From Arthrobacter sp. 131MFCol6.1 (GTDB taxonomy: Bacteria > Actinomycetota > Actinomycetes > Actinomycetales > Micrococcaceae), in assembly GCF_000374925.1 (NCBI RefSeq), contig NZ_KB895550.1, positions 1 to 64,000 on the forward strand: DNA of 64,000 nucleotides, in the 5' to 3' direction. The translations under genes were made by a program, and so were the position numbers. Each line of letters begins with the position of its first letter. The first letter of the stretch is position 1. The notes under the pieces are model-generated. The model was not told where the DNA came from and made no database searches. It saw only the letters and a list, made by a program, of their open reading frames with translations. Positions 26,231 through 35,748 of this stretch are shown in pieces.

Positions 26231-26296
26231 GCAACGCGGGGTCAGATACGGCCCATTTCCGGGGCGGTTATGGGCGCTAAGTGACCCCGCGTTGCT
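26230..26296. repeat. Nested palindromic element (REP-like or terminator)
   Basis: 15-bp perfect arms AGCAACGCGGGGTCA (26230-26244) and TGACCCCGCGTTGCT (26282-26296). Inside the 37-base loop a second pair, GCCCAT (26251-26256) and ATGGGC (26270-26275), can form an inner stem. It begins at the stop codon of the ABC-F gene and would end its transcript, though without a U tract. The nested build is typical of dispersed palindromic repeats. Confidence 0.65.
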
Positions 26297-26349
26297 GTTT
26301 GGGCTACGCAACAAATGATTAAATGATCACAAACCGCTAGCATTTGAGC

Positions 26350-27123
26350 ATGAGCACTGATGAGCGGCACCGCCTGATCGGCGGAATGCTGCGCGAGCGG
26401 GAACATGTGACGGTGGACGAGCTGATGGCCGCCTGCGGCGCCTCCGGTGCCACCATCCGCCGTGACCTCGACACACTGGCCGTTCACGGCGTGTTGCGGA
26501 GGGTCCACGGCGGAGCCAAGAGCCTGGTTTTCGGCGGTGAAAACCCGCACTACGGGCAACGCGAACTTGAGGACCACACCGCCAAGGTTCAGATCGCCGC
26601 AGGGGTGGCGGCCATGCTCGCGGACCGAGGACACCTCTGGCTGGACAGCGGCACCACCGCCACGGAGATCGCGCGCCTTTTGCGCCAGCGGGAGATGACG
26701 ATCATGCCGATGTCGCTGCGGGCCGTCACCGCGCTGTCCCCGGACGACGGTCCAGCCGGCCGCCGCCCCGAGCTCCTGCTGCCCGGCGGCAGCCTCGTTC
26801 CCGGCGAACTGTCGTTCCGCGGGCCCATGACGGAATCCAACATCCGCTCGCTGCGCTTCGACACCGCCGTCGTCACGCCGTGCGCCCTGAACCTCAAGGA
26901 CGGGCTGTTGGCCCACGACCTCGACGACGCCGCGGTCAAGCGCGCCGGCCTGGAATCCGCCGCCCGGGTGATCGTCGCCTGTGCCGGCGCCAAATGGAAC
27001 GCCAGCGCCGTCGCCCTCGTCGCATCCCTGGACGCCGTGGATGCCATCGTGACCGACCGACAGCTCAGCGCTGAAGAACTTGACCAACTCGCGCAACACT
27101 CGGTGGAAGCAGTGATCGTATGA
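26350..27123 (+). CDS. DeoR/GlpR-family transcriptional regulator
   Basis: 257 residues. The N-terminal winged helix has the DeoR signature region VTVDELMAACGASGATIRRDLDTL-VHGG. The C-terminal sugar-phosphate sensor domain has the LDSGTTATEIARLL motif. The start is ATG 26350. TAGCAT seven bases upstream could be a -10 element of a leaderless transcript. It overlaps the MFS gene by four bases (ATGA), so the regulator and transporter are co-translated; the transporter is probably its target. Confidence 0.9.
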   Translation: MSTDERHRLIGGMLREREHVTVDELMAACGASGATIRRDLDTLAVHGVLRRVHGGAKSLVFGGENPHYGQRELEDHTAKVQIAAGVAAMLADRGHLWLDSGTTATEIARLLRQREMTIMPMSLRAVTALSPDDGPAGRRPELLLPGGSLVPGELSFRGPMTESNIRSLRFDTAVVTPCALNLKDGLLAHDLDDAAVKRAGLESAARVIVACAGAKWNASAVALVASLDAVDAIVTDRQLSAEELDQLAQHSVEAVIV

Positions 27124-28322
27124 CCAGTACCGCAACCGTCCCGCAACTGAAGGCTGCCACCGGGGCGACTTTCCTTGTCTTCGGGATCAACGGATTAGTC
27201 TTCGCCAGCTGGGCAGCCCGCATCCCCGCCGTGACCGAGATCCTGCACATCACCGCGGGCCAGATGGGAACCCTGCTGCTGTGCCTGGCGGTCGGTTCGC
27301 TGATCGCCCTGCCGACGGCCGGGTTCGTCGTCGGCCGGATTGGCACCGCCAACACCGTCCGCAGCTCCGGACTGGTGGCTGCGGTGGCCGGTGTCGGCGT
27401 CGCGCTGTCACTGATGGCGGCCTCCGTCCCGGGGACTGCCATTGCCCTGTTCTTCTTCGGGATCGGCGTCGGGTTGTGGGATGTTTCGCAGAACATTGAA
27501 GGTGCCGACGTCGAACACCGGCTCGGGCGCACCATCATGCCGCAGTTCCACGCGGCCTTCAGCGGCGGCGCGTTCGTCGGCGCCCTGATCGGCGCCGGAT
27601 TGTCCACCCTGGGGGTCGGGCTCCCGGAGCACCTGCTGGTTATCGCCGCCGTCGTCGCCGTCCTGACCACGGTGGCCCCCCGGTATTTCCTGCCCCATCT
27701 GCCTGCCGAGACGCCCGCCGCGGGGGACGCGGACCGCGGCAAGGCCGGTTCGGCCTGGCGGGACGGGCGCACGCTGCTGATCGGCGTCGTCGTTCTCGGC
27801 GCCACCCTGACCGAAGGCGCCGGCAACGACTGGATTGCCAAGGCCGCGGTTGACGGCCTGGGCGCCGAACAATCGACCGGGGCGCTGCTGTTCGCCGCCT
27901 TCGTGCTGGCCATGACCGCCATGCGCTTCTTTGGTGGCCGTGCGATCGACGTCTACGGCCGCGTGGCCGTGCTGCGCGCCAGCATGGCCGCGGCCACCGC
28001 TGGGCTCTGCCTCTTCGTGTTCGCCGGCACCATCTGGCTGGCCGCCGCCGGCGCCGTGCTGTGGGGCGTGGGGGCCGCCCTCGCGTTCCCGATCGGGATG
28101 TCCGCCGCGGCGGACGACCCCCGGAAGGCGGCCGCCCGGGTGTCCGTGGTGTCCACACTGGGCTACATCGCCTTCCTCGCCGGGCCGCCCCTGTTGGGCT
28201 ACCTGGGCGACGTCACCGGCATCAGGACCGCCCTGCTGGCGATCGGGATTCCGATTGTGGTGGCGCTGGTGCTCGCCGGAGCCGCGAAGCCCCTGCCAGC
28301 GAAGCCCCTGCCCGCGAGGTAG
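27120..28322 (+). CDS. MFS transporter, YbjJ-like
   Basis: A 400-residue, 12-segment major facilitator. The N-terminal FLVFGINGLVFASWAARIP resembles YbjJ-type MFS proteins of unknown substrate. The C-terminus ends in a short KPLPAKPLPAR repeat outside the membrane. It is co-translated with the DeoR-type regulator upstream, which suggests a sugar or sugar-derivative substrate; this is inference. Confidence 0.87.
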   Translation: MTSTATVPQLKAATGATFLVFGINGLVFASWAARIPAVTEILHITAGQMGTLLLCLAVGSLIALPTAGFVVGRIGTANTVRSSGLVAAVAGVGVALSLMAASVPGTAIALFFFGIGVGLWDVSQNIEGADVEHRLGRTIMPQFHAAFSGGAFVGALIGAGLSTLGVGLPEHLLVIAAVVAVLTTVAPRYFLPHLPAETPAAGDADRGKAGSAWRDGRTLLIGVVVLGATLTEGAGNDWIAKAAVDGLGAEQSTGALLFAAFVLAMTAMRFFGGRAIDVYGRVAVLRASMAAATAGLCLFVFAGTIWLAAAGAVLWGVGAALAFPIGMSAAADDPRKAAARVSVVSTLGYIAFLAGPPLLGYLGDVTGIRTALLAIGIPIVVALVLAGAAKPLPAKPLPAR

Positions 28323-28415
28323 GTGCCTGCGGGGCAGCTTCCCGCTGGGCAACTGCCCCGCCGCGCCCGCCGGACCCGACCCCCCGCTGGCCGCATCCGG
28401 CAGTATGGTGGTCCA

Positions 28416-29912
28416 ATGCGAACCATGCTGAGGAAGGCCCCCGGCCGCCTGTCGAAATTCGACCGCAAACTGGTGCGCGCCGTCTCCAATCTGCCGGGCG
28501 GAGGGCATGACGAGTTCTTCCGCCGCCTGTCCGCCGCCGCGAACAAGGGCAAACTGTGGTTCGGCGTCGCCGGAGCCATGGCTCTGGTGCCCGGAAAGAC
28601 ACGCCGGGCAGCGGTGCACGGACTCATCGCGCAGGGCGCGGCCTCGGCGGTCACGAACCTCGTGTTCAAGACCCTCCTGCCCCGGACCCGCCCCCTGCCC
28701 GAACACTTTCCGGTCTTCCGCTTCGTGAACCCGCAGCCGACGAGTTCGTCGATGCCGTCGGGCCACTCGGCCTCCGCGGTGGCCTTCGCGCTCGGAGTCG
28801 GCATGGTCCGCCCGGCACTCGGGGCGGCGCTGGCCCCTGTCGCGGCCGGAGTGGCCTACTCCCGGGTCCACACCGGGGCCCACTGGCCCTCGGATGTACT
28901 GTTCGGTTCCGCGATCGGCGCCGGCGCGGCCATGGTGACGCGGAAGTGGTGGCCCGTCCGGCCGCCGTTCCCGGAAACCCGCCGCAGCGCCGCCCGGGCC
29001 GCGGAGCTCCCGGACGGCCAGGGGCTCGGCATCGCCGTCAACACCCTCGGCGGGTCCTATGCTGACGAGACCGTCGACGCCCTGCAAAATGTATTCCCCA
29101 AAGCGTATATAAAGGAAATCGGGCCCGACGAGTCCGTCGACGCGGGCATCGCCCACGTCGCGACCCGGCCGGGCATTGCCGCCCTGGGCGTCTGGGGCGG
29201 CGACGGGACCGTGGGCGCCGCGGCGGCCGCCGCCGTCGAACGTTCCCTCCCGCTGCTGGTGCTCCCCGGCGGAACGCTGAACCATTTCGCCCGCGACGCC
29301 GGGACCCCCACCCTGGCGGATGCCGTGCAGGCGGCGTCGCGCGGCGAAGCCGCCGTGGCCGACGTCGGCCACGTGAGCGTCGAACGCGGGCTCCCCGACA
29401 GCCCGGAGCAGCTCGAGCTGATCATGCTCAACACGGCCAGCATCGGCCTCTACCCGAACCTGGTCCGCCGGCGCGAACAGCTCCAGCCGGCGCTGGGTAA
29501 ACCCCTGGCCGGAGTCGTGGCCATGGTCCGGACCTTCGCGGCCGGGACCCCCACCACGCTGATCGTCAACGGCGTGCGGCACCGGCTGTGGATCCTGTAC
29601 ATCGGCCGCGGCCGCTATTACCCGCGCGACCACGCGCCGCTGGTGCGCCCGGTGCTGGCGGACGGTGTCCTGGACCTGCGGATGATTACTGCCGATGAGC
29701 CGTTCGCCCGGCTGCGGCTGATCTGGGCCGTGCTCACGGGCACCGTGGCCACGTCCGGGATCACCCATCTGAGCGAAACGGACCGGATCACGGTGGAACC
29801 CGGGAACGGGCCCATGGTCCTCGCCGTCGACGGAGAGGTCATGCCCGGGGTGCGGCACGTCGAATTCACGGTCCGCCCCGGCGCGCTGACCTACTACTCG
29901 CCCCTCGGGTGA
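28416..29912 (+). CDS. Bifunctional PAP2 phosphatase/diacylglycerol kinase-like protein
   Basis: A 498-residue fusion. Residues about 30-215 form a PAP2-type phosphatase: the three signature pieces are KTLLPRTRP, SSMPSGHSAS and SRVHTGAHWPSD, with the catalytic His in the last two. Residues about 225-498 form a diacylglycerol/lipid kinase catalytic domain with WGGDGTVG and LPGGTLNHFARD. Such fusions occur in other actinobacteria and presumably act on phosphatidate and diacylglycerol at the membrane. The start is ATG 28416 (MRTMLRK). Confidence 0.9.
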   Translation: MRTMLRKAPGRLSKFDRKLVRAVSNLPGGGHDEFFRRLSAAANKGKLWFGVAGAMALVPGKTRRAAVHGLIAQGAASAVTNLVFKTLLPRTRPLPEHFPVFRFVNPQPTSSSMPSGHSASAVAFALGVGMVRPALGAALAPVAAGVAYSRVHTGAHWPSDVLFGSAIGAGAAMVTRKWWPVRPPFPETRRSAARAAELPDGQGLGIAVNTLGGSYADETVDALQNVFPKAYIKEIGPDESVDAGIAHVATRPGIAALGVWGGDGTVGAAAAAAVERSLPLLVLPGGTLNHFARDAGTPTLADAVQAASRGEAAVADVGHVSVERGLPDSPEQLELIMLNTASIGLYPNLVRRREQLQPALGKPLAGVVAMVRTFAAGTPTTLIVNGVRHRLWILYIGRGRYYPRDHAPLVRPVLADGVLDLRMITADEPFARLRLIWAVLTGTVATSGITHLSETDRITVEPGNGPMVLAVDGEVMPGVRHVEFTVRPGALTYYSPLG

Positions 29913-29937
29913 ACCCTGTCATCCTCGCGGACTACCC

Positions 29938-29955
29938 TGATTCGCCCCTGAATCA
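29938..29955. promoter_or_regulatory. Candidate operator before the second ABC/two-component operon
   Basis: TGATTC-N6-GAATCA, a perfect dyad in the 150-bp gap before the ABC ATPase gene, followed by a second short dyad (CCGGCG...CGCCGG, about 29964-29983). A response regulator dimer could bind here; this is inferred from symmetry and position only. Confidence 0.35.
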
Positions 29956-30062
29956 TCCCTGAGACCGGCGAAATACGCCGCCGGCCTCGGTAGCGTGGTG
30001 TGCAGACGGGCCCGTGACTGCGGTGCCCCGGACCATCCCCCGCTACGCAAAGGAACGCTTCC

Positions 30063-31004
30063 ATGATCGAAGCACGAGGCCTGACCAAGGTTTACGGCGA
30101 CAAGACCGCCGTCGCCGGCGTCAACTTCACCGTCGAAGCCGGCAGGGTCACCGGCTTCCTTGGCCCGAACGGGGCCGGAAAATCCACCACCATGCGCATG
30201 ATCATGGGGCTGGACCGTCCGACGTCGGGCTCAGTGACGGTCAACGGGTCCCCGCTGACCGGACACGCCGCCCCGCTGCGCGACGTCGGCGCGCTGCTCG
30301 ATGCCAAGGCCGTCCACACGAGCCGCTCCGCCTACAACCACCTCCTGGCCATGGCGGCGACCCACAGCATCCCGAAGAAACGGGTCCACGACGTCATTGA
30401 GATGACCGGACTGGCCGAGGTGGCCAGGAAGAAGGTCGGCGGCTTCTCGCTCGGCATGGGCCAGCGGCTGGGCATCGCCGCCGCCCTCCTGGGCGACCCG
30501 CAGACCGTCATCCTGGACGAGCCCGTCAACGGCCTTGACCCGGAGGGCGTGGTGTGGGTCCGCAACCTGGTGAAGTACCTGGCCTCCGAAGGCCGCACGG
30601 TCTTCCTTTCCAGCCACCTCATGAGCGAGATGGCCGTCACGGCGGACCACCTGATCGTGATCGGCCGCGGCAGGATCATTGCGGATGCCCCGATCCAGGA
30701 GATCATCACCGGCAAGGGCCAGGGCCGCACGCGGGTCCGCACCGACCAGCCGGACCGGCTCATGCAGCTGCTGGCCGGGACCGGCGTCTCGGTGGAGGTC
30801 CAGGAGCGCGAACTCCTCGAAGTCACCGGCCTGGACCCGCGGCAGATCGCCACTGCGGCGCTGGAGAACCACGTCATGATCTACGAACTCACCCCGCTGC
30901 AGGCCAGCCTCGAGGAGGCCTACATGGAACTGACCAAGGATGAGGTCGAATACCACTCGCTGATCACCACGGGCGCCGTTCCCGTCGAAGCCGGAGGCAA
31001 CTAA
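30063..31004 (+). CDS. ABC-2 type exporter ATP-binding protein
   Basis: 313 residues. Walker A GPNGAGKS is at 34-41, the signature lies in FSLGMGQRLG, Walker B in VILDEPVNGLDP, and the switch His in LSSHLMSEM. A C-terminal domain of about 90 residues is typical of DrrA/CcmA-type exporters. AAAGGAACG precedes ATG 30063. It is followed after 3 bp by the permease, and the kinase and regulator genes continue the operon. Confidence 0.92.
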   Translation: MIEARGLTKVYGDKTAVAGVNFTVEAGRVTGFLGPNGAGKSTTMRMIMGLDRPTSGSVTVNGSPLTGHAAPLRDVGALLDAKAVHTSRSAYNHLLAMAATHSIPKKRVHDVIEMTGLAEVARKKVGGFSLGMGQRLGIAAALLGDPQTVILDEPVNGLDPEGVVWVRNLVKYLASEGRTVFLSSHLMSEMAVTADHLIVIGRGRIIADAPIQEIITGKGQGRTRVRTDQPDRLMQLLAGTGVSVEVQERELLEVTGLDPRQIATAALENHVMIYELTPLQASLEEAYMELTKDEVEYHSLITTGAVPVEAGGN

Positions 31005-31007
31005 GCC

Positions 31008-31892
31008 ATGAGCTCCACAACCGTTGAATCCACGCCCTCCCGCCGCGGCGCCGACGCACAGCGGTCCGGAAACGGCAGCAGTTCCGGCCCCGGCCCCAGC
31101 TTCCTGCGGGTCCTCAACTCCGAATTCATCAAGTTCCGCACCCTGCTTTCCACGCTGATCCTGCTCGGCTCCACAGTGGTGGTCATGGTGGGATTCGGGG
31201 CGCTCTCGGCCTGGGGGACGGGCCAGTTCTCCGAGGCCGCAGCCCAGGACCCGCAGGCGGCCGCGACGATCGCGGCGCAGGGCGGAGACCTCGCCGTCGG
31301 CGTCCCCACCTCCGGCATCGCCTTTGCCCAGCTGATCCTGGGCTCCCTCGGCGTGCTGCTGATGAGCTCCGAATTCACCACCGGCATGGCGCGGTCCACG
31401 TTCGCGGCAGTGCCAAAACGCATCCCCGCTTTCGCGGCCAAGCTCGTGGTGGTGGTGCTGACGTCCTTCGTTGTCACGGCCGCGTCCACCCTGGCCGCCG
31501 GGTTCGTCTCCGTGCCCATCCTGGATAACTACGGCCTCGCCCTGGACCTGGGCAGTTCGCAGTCGCTGAAGATGCTCATGGTCAACAGCATCTACGTGGC
31601 AGCAGTCGCGGCGATCGGTATGTCCCTGGGCACCCTGATCCGCAACTCGGCGGGCGGCATCATGAGCCTGGTGGGCTTGTTCTTCGTGGCGCCCATCGCC
31701 TTCCAGCTCATCCCGGGTGACTTCTTCGTGGAGGCCCGCAAGTACCTGCCCGGCAACACCGTGGAGCCGCTGACCGCGGTGGAGCACCTCCCGGACACGC
31801 TTGAAGCCTGGCAGGCCGGCCTGGTGCTGGGCGCCTGGGTTGTGATCCCGGTGCTCCTGGCCGCCATCCTGCTCAAGAGGCGGGACGTCTAG
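31008..31892 (+). CDS. ABC-2 type exporter permease
   Basis: 294 residues with about six hydrophobic segments, beginning after a 35-residue polar Ser-rich N-terminus (segment 1 TLLSTLILLGSTVVVMVGFG). The family motif-like stretch SSEFTTGMARSTFAAVP is typical of ABC-2 permeases related to antibiotic or lantibiotic immunity exporters. The substrate is unknown. Confidence 0.88.
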   Translation: MSSTTVESTPSRRGADAQRSGNGSSSGPGPSFLRVLNSEFIKFRTLLSTLILLGSTVVVMVGFGALSAWGTGQFSEAAAQDPQAAATIAAQGGDLAVGVPTSGIAFAQLILGSLGVLLMSSEFTTGMARSTFAAVPKRIPAFAAKLVVVVLTSFVVTAASTLAAGFVSVPILDNYGLALDLGSSQSLKMLMVNSIYVAAVAAIGMSLGTLIRNSAGGIMSLVGLFFVAPIAFQLIPGDFFVEARKYLPGNTVEPLTAVEHLPDTLEAWQAGLVLGAWVVIPVLLAAILLKRRDV

Positions 31893-31928
31893 GCCGGCGC
31901 CACAGGCACCAGAGTCTAGGCTCAGAGC

Positions 31929-33275
31929 ATGATCGATGCGGTACCTGTCAGGGACGCGCCGGCCGGACCGGCCGACGCGTCCCTCGCTGAACTCACGGCC
32001 CGCCGCCGCGGCCGGCTCCGGCGCTACCTGCTGGCCAACCCGCGGGTCATGGACGTCCTGGTGGTGCTCTGCTACCTGGTCCTGGTGACGCCGACGGCGG
32101 TCGAGTCGATCATCCACGGCGACTGGCCGGTGGCCGTGTTGCTCGCCGCCGCCGCGCCCGTCCTGCTCTTCCGGCGGGCGTACCCGGTCCCGGTGGCGGC
32201 CGTTGTGGGGGCCCTGGAACTGGCGGTCACCCTCCTGCATCCCTGGGGATCCAATGTCTCCGCCGGGCTGTGGTTTTCGCTGTACGCCGTCGCCGTCGTC
32301 CGCACCCGGCGGTTCGCCCTGGCCGCCCTGGCCCTGACCACGGCCCCGCTTCTGCTCCTGTACCTCCTGCTGGCCGTCGGCCCGCTGGACGGGCGGCTCC
32401 CGGACATGGCGGTCCGCACACCGGAGAATTTCCAGCTGCTCACGGGCATCGCGGCGGGCATCGGCATCGCGCTCTCGAATGTGATCGCCACGGGGATCGG
32501 GATCTCGGTGCGGCAACGGCGCGAGCACGAGCACGAGATTGCGGCCTGGGCCGCCCGGGCCCAGCAGCTGGGCTCGGTCACGGAACGGAACCGGATCGCG
32601 CGCGAAATGCACGACGTCGTCGCGCACTCGCTCACGGTCATGATCAGCCTGTCGGACGGCGCCGCCGTCGTGGTCAAGAAGGATCCCCAGCGCGCCGCCG
32701 GCGTCCTGGCCGAACTCTCCCGGACCGGACGCGCCGCGCTGGCCGACATGCGGCGCGTCCTTGGCGTGCTGCGCGAGGACGCCGCCACGGGACATGCCCC
32801 GCGCGAGCCGCTGGTGGCCGGCGGCAGCCTGGCCAAACTGCTCGAGGGCTTCCGCACCGCGGGACTGCCGCTGCATTACACGCACACCGGCCCGTCCCTG
32901 CCAGCCGATGCGGCGTTCCAGCTGACCGTCTACAGAATTGTGCAGGAATCGCTGACCAACGTGCTGCGCTACGGCCGCGCGCTCAGCCGGGTGGACGTCA
33001 GCATTGTCCGGAACGGCTCCCGCGTCACCATTGAAGTGCTCGACGACGGCAGGGGCACCGTTGACTCCGGGACTCCCGGAACCGGCGCGCAGGCAAAGCC
33101 GGACGCACTGGACTCCTTCGGCACCGGGCATGGAATCGCCGGAATGCGGGAGCGGGCCAGGATCTACGCCGGCACCGTGTACGCCGGGCGCGCCGGTGAC
33201 CGCGGCTGGCGGGTGCACGCGGAACTGAACTGCAACGGCGAGAATGCCACGGAATCAAGGGGGAACAATGTCTGA
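31929..33275 (+). CDS. Sensor histidine kinase (HisKA_3)
   Basis: 448 residues. About five or six membrane segments lie between residues 40 and 195, followed by a HisKA_3 domain with phospho-acceptor His228 in [14 protein letters not shown] and an HATPase domain (N-box around [22 protein letters not shown]). It is 36 bp downstream of the permease and overlaps the regulator by eight bases. It probably senses cell-envelope stress or the exported compound. Confidence 0.92.
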   Translation: MIDAVPVRDAPAGPADASLAELTARRRGRLRRYLLANPRVMDVLVVLCYLVLVTPTAVESIIHGDWPVAVLLAAAAPVLLFRRAYPVPVAAVVGALELAVTLLHPWGSNVSAGLWFSLYAVAVVRTRRFALAALALTTAPLLLLYLLLAVGPLDGRLPDMAVRTPENFQLLTGIAAGIGIALSNVIATGIGISVRQRREHEHEIAAWAARAQQLGSVTERNRIAREMHDVVAHSLTVMISLSDGAAVVVKKDPQRAAGVLAELSRTGRAALADMRRVLGVLREDAATGHAPREPLVAGGSLAKLLEGFRTAGLPLHYTHTGPSLPADAAFQLTVYRIVQESLTNVLRYGRALSRVDVSIVRNGSRVTIEVLDDGRGTVDSGTPGTGAQAKPDALDSFGTGHGIAGMRERARIYAGTVYAGRAGDRGWRVHAELNCNGENATESRGNNV

Positions 33276-33999
33276 CAACGGACCGGTACGCGTCCTGCTG
33301 GTGGATGACCAGCCGCTGCTTCGGATGGGCTTCCGCCTCATTCTGGAGGGTGAGGACGATTTGAGCATCGTGGGCGAGGCGTCCAACGGTGCCGAAGCGG
33401 TCCGCCACGTCCGGGAGCTCGCACCCGACGTCGTCCTGATGGACGTGCGGATGCCGGTGCTGGACGGGATCGAGGCCACCCGGGCCATCGCCGCCTCGGG
33501 ATCCGACGCCAAAATCATCATCCTGACCACCTTTGACCTCGATGAATACGCCTTTGCAGCCCTGCGGGCCGGGGCCTCTGCGTTCCTGCTCAAGGACGTG
33601 GCGCCGGCGGAACTGATCAGCGCGGTGCGGGTGGTGGCCAGCGGCGACGCCGTGGTGGCACCGCGCGTTACACAGCGGCTGCTAGAGACCTATGTCCGCG
33701 GCGCCGGCGGCATGGATCCTGCAGGGACAGCCGGCGGCGGCCAGGGCGCCGTCAGCCCCGCACGCCCGGCGCGGGATCTGTTGCTGGAGGACCTGACACC
33801 CCGCGAAAACGAGATGCTCGGGGCGATGGCGGAGGGGCTCTCCAATGCCGAAATCGCGCACCGTTACTTCCTGTCCGAGGCCACCGTCAAGACGCATGTG
33901 CGCCGGATCCTGACCAAGCTCCACCTCCGCGACCGCGTCCAGGCCGTGGTGTACGCGTACGAGACCGGCCTCGTGGTGCCGAGCAACGCGGACTACTGA
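33268..33999 (+). CDS. NarL/LuxR-family response regulator
   Basis: 243 residues. The receiver domain has Asp13-Asp14, phospho-acceptor Asp59 (VVLMDVRMP) and Lys in FLLKDVAP. An unusually long, Gly/Pro-rich linker of about 30 residues ([14 protein letters not shown]...) precedes the LuxR helix-turn-helix ([22 protein letters not shown]). The start is ATG 33268 with AAGGGGG upstream. It ends the ABC/two-component operon. Confidence 0.92.
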   Translation: MSDNGPVRVLLVDDQPLLRMGFRLILEGEDDLSIVGEASNGAEAVRHVRELAPDVVLMDVRMPVLDGIEATRAIAASGSDAKIIILTTFDLDEYAFAALRAGASAFLLKDVAPAELISAVRVVASGDAVVAPRVTQRLLETYVRGAGGMDPAGTAGGGQGAVSPARPARDLLLEDLTPRENEMLGAMAEGLSNAEIAHRYFLSEATVKTHVRRILTKLHLRDRVQAVVYAYETGLVVPSNADY

Positions 34000-34041
34000 C
34001 GGACGCCGCCCGGCGGCCGCGAAGCAGGCTACCGGCCGGTA

Positions 34042-34067
34042 GTGCCTGAAGCAGTGGTTTCAGGCAC
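34042..34067. terminator. Hairpin after the two-component operon
   Basis: Arms GTGCCTGAA (34042-34050) and TTCAGGCAC (34059-34067), loop of eight bases, 43 bp past the regulator stop. There is no U tract. The rest of the 285-bp spacer shows no other feature I can name. Confidence 0.45.
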
Positions 34068-34284
34068 ATTGCCGAATTGCCCATGAGGCAACTTTGGTTG
34101 CTTCCCCGGCCTTCCCGTTGGGGGATAGCCCGGTCTCACCCGCCGTCATTTGTGGGACTGCACAAGACGGACGGTGCGCCGCGCGGTCTAGTGTGAAACG
34201 ACATTGTGGTCCGCCGCACAGCATGGATTCGATTCCGTGCCGGCACAGAGCGGGCCTGAACCCCCCACGAAGGACGGCGCTTCC

Positions 34285-35748
34285 ATGCCCGCTGACCAGC
34301 AGCTCTCAAAATCCCTGAAACCCAGGCATCTGTCCATGATTGCGATCGCCGGCGTGATCGGCGCCGGACTGTTTGTCGGTTCGGGTGCGGCGATCCAGCA
34401 GGCCGGCCCTGGCATCCTGGTTGCCTATGCCGCGGCGGGACTCGTCGTCATCCTCGTCATGCGGATGCTGGGCGAGATGGCCGCGGCCAACCCGGAAACC
34501 GGCTCATTTTCCACCTACGCGGACAAGGCCCTGGGCCGCTGGGCGGGGTTCAGCATCGGCTGGCTCTACGCATGGTTCTGGATCATTGTCCTCGGCATCG
34601 AGGCCACGGCCGGGGCAGCGATCATGCACCGCTGGGTCCCCGGCATTGACCAGTGGGTGTGGGCACTTGCCCTGATGGTGCTGCTGACGCTGACCAACCT
34701 CGGGTCCGTGAAATCCTACGGCGAGTTCGAGTTCTGGTTCGCTTCCATCAAGGTCGCGGCCATCGTGCTCTTCCTGCTCTTCGGCGCCGCCGCGATCCTG
34801 GGCCTCGTCCCCGGCGTTCCGGCGCCCGGCCTGGACAACCTGATTGGCAACGGCGGGTTCATGCCCAACGGCCCCGGCGCCGTCCTGGCCGGCATCCTCG
34901 TGGTGGTGTTCTCGTTCTTCGGCGCCGAAATTGCCACCATCGCCGCCGGCGAATCCGAGAACCCGGTCGATGCCGTCAAGAAGGCCGTGAAGTCCACCGT
35001 CTGGCGCATCCTCGTGTTCTACATCGGCTCCATCGCCATTGTCGTCACCCTGCTGCCCTGGAACTCCGCTTCCGTCGCCAAGAGCCCCTACGTTGCGGTC
35101 ATCGAGCTGTTCGGCATCCCCGGCGCCGGAACCATCATGGACATTGTGGTGCTGACCTCGGTGCTCTCCTGCCTGAACTCCGGCCTCTACACCGCCAGCC
35201 GCATGCTGTTCTCGCTGTCCCGCCGCGGCGATGCCCCGAAGTCGTGGATGCGGATTTCCAAGCGCGGCGTGCCTGCTGCCGCGGTGCTGGCCTCCACGGT
35301 GGTCGGCTTCGTCACCGTCGGACTGAACTACGTCGCCCCGGACACGGTCTTCCTGTTCCTGGTCAACACCTCCGGCGCCATCGCGCTGTTCGTGTGGCTC
35401 GTGATCGCGACTTCGCAGCTGATCCTGCGCCGCCGCATGGGGGCCGCCGCCAAGGACCTCCAGCTGAAAATGTGGCTCTTCCCGTACCTGACCTGGGTCT
35501 CGATCGTCAGCATCGTGGCCCTGCTGATCGGCATGGTGATCCTGGAATCCACGCGGGAATCGCTGCTGCTCTCGCTGGCTCTCGCCGCCGTCGTCGTGGG
35601 GATCGGGGTCGTCCGCTACCGCAGGAACGGTTCGAAGGCCGCCGTTCCCGCAGCAGGTGCCGCCGGGACTGTCACCGGGGACGCCACCGTGGCTGACGCC
35701 GAGGCTGGCGCCGAGGACGCCACGGTGGGCGCCCGCCCGGTGTCGTAG
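34285..35748 (+). CDS. Amino acid permease (APC family, GabP/AnsP-like)
   Basis: 487 residues with 12 membrane segments. The first segment carries the amino-acid binding signature AGVIGAGLFVGSG. GEMAAANPETGSFSTYA and FSFFGAEIATIAAGESENP are typical of the amino-acid transporter (AAT) family of proton symporters for GABA, asparagine, proline and similar. The exact substrate cannot be told. The hydrophilic C-terminus is Ala/Gly/Thr-rich. The start is ATG 34285 with AAGGACGG upstream. Confidence 0.9.
   Translation: MPADQQLSKSLKPRHLSMIAIAGVIGAGLFVGSGAAIQQAGPGILVAYAAAGLVVILVMRMLGEMAAANPETGSFSTYADKALGRWAGFSIGWLYAWFWIIVLGIEATAGAAIMHRWVPGIDQWVWALALMVLLTLTNLGSVKSYGEFEFWFASIKVAAIVLFLLFGAAAILGLVPGVPAPGLDNLIGNGGFMPNGPGAVLAGILVVVFSFFGAEIATIAAGESENPVDAVKKAVKSTVWRILVFYIGSIAIVVTLLPWNSASVAKSPYVAVIELFGIPGAGTIMDIVVLTSVLSCLNSGLYTASRMLFSLSRRGDAPKSWMRISKRGVPAAAVLASTVVGFVTVGLNYVAPDTVFLFLVNTSGAIALFVWLVIATSQLILRRRMGAAAKDLQLKMWLFPYLTWVSIVSIVALLIGMVILESTRESLLLSLALAAVVVGIGVVRYRRNGSKAAVPAAGAAGTVTGDATVADAEAGAEDATVGARPVS

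Noticed and set aside
23612..26314. 900-codon minus-strand frame
   Set aside because: Antisense to the PBP and ABC-F genes, which have clear domains; a GC-bias artefact.
30231..33218. 995-codon minus-strand frame
   Set aside because: Antisense shadow of the ABC/two-component operon; His/Gly/Arg-rich without any family pattern.
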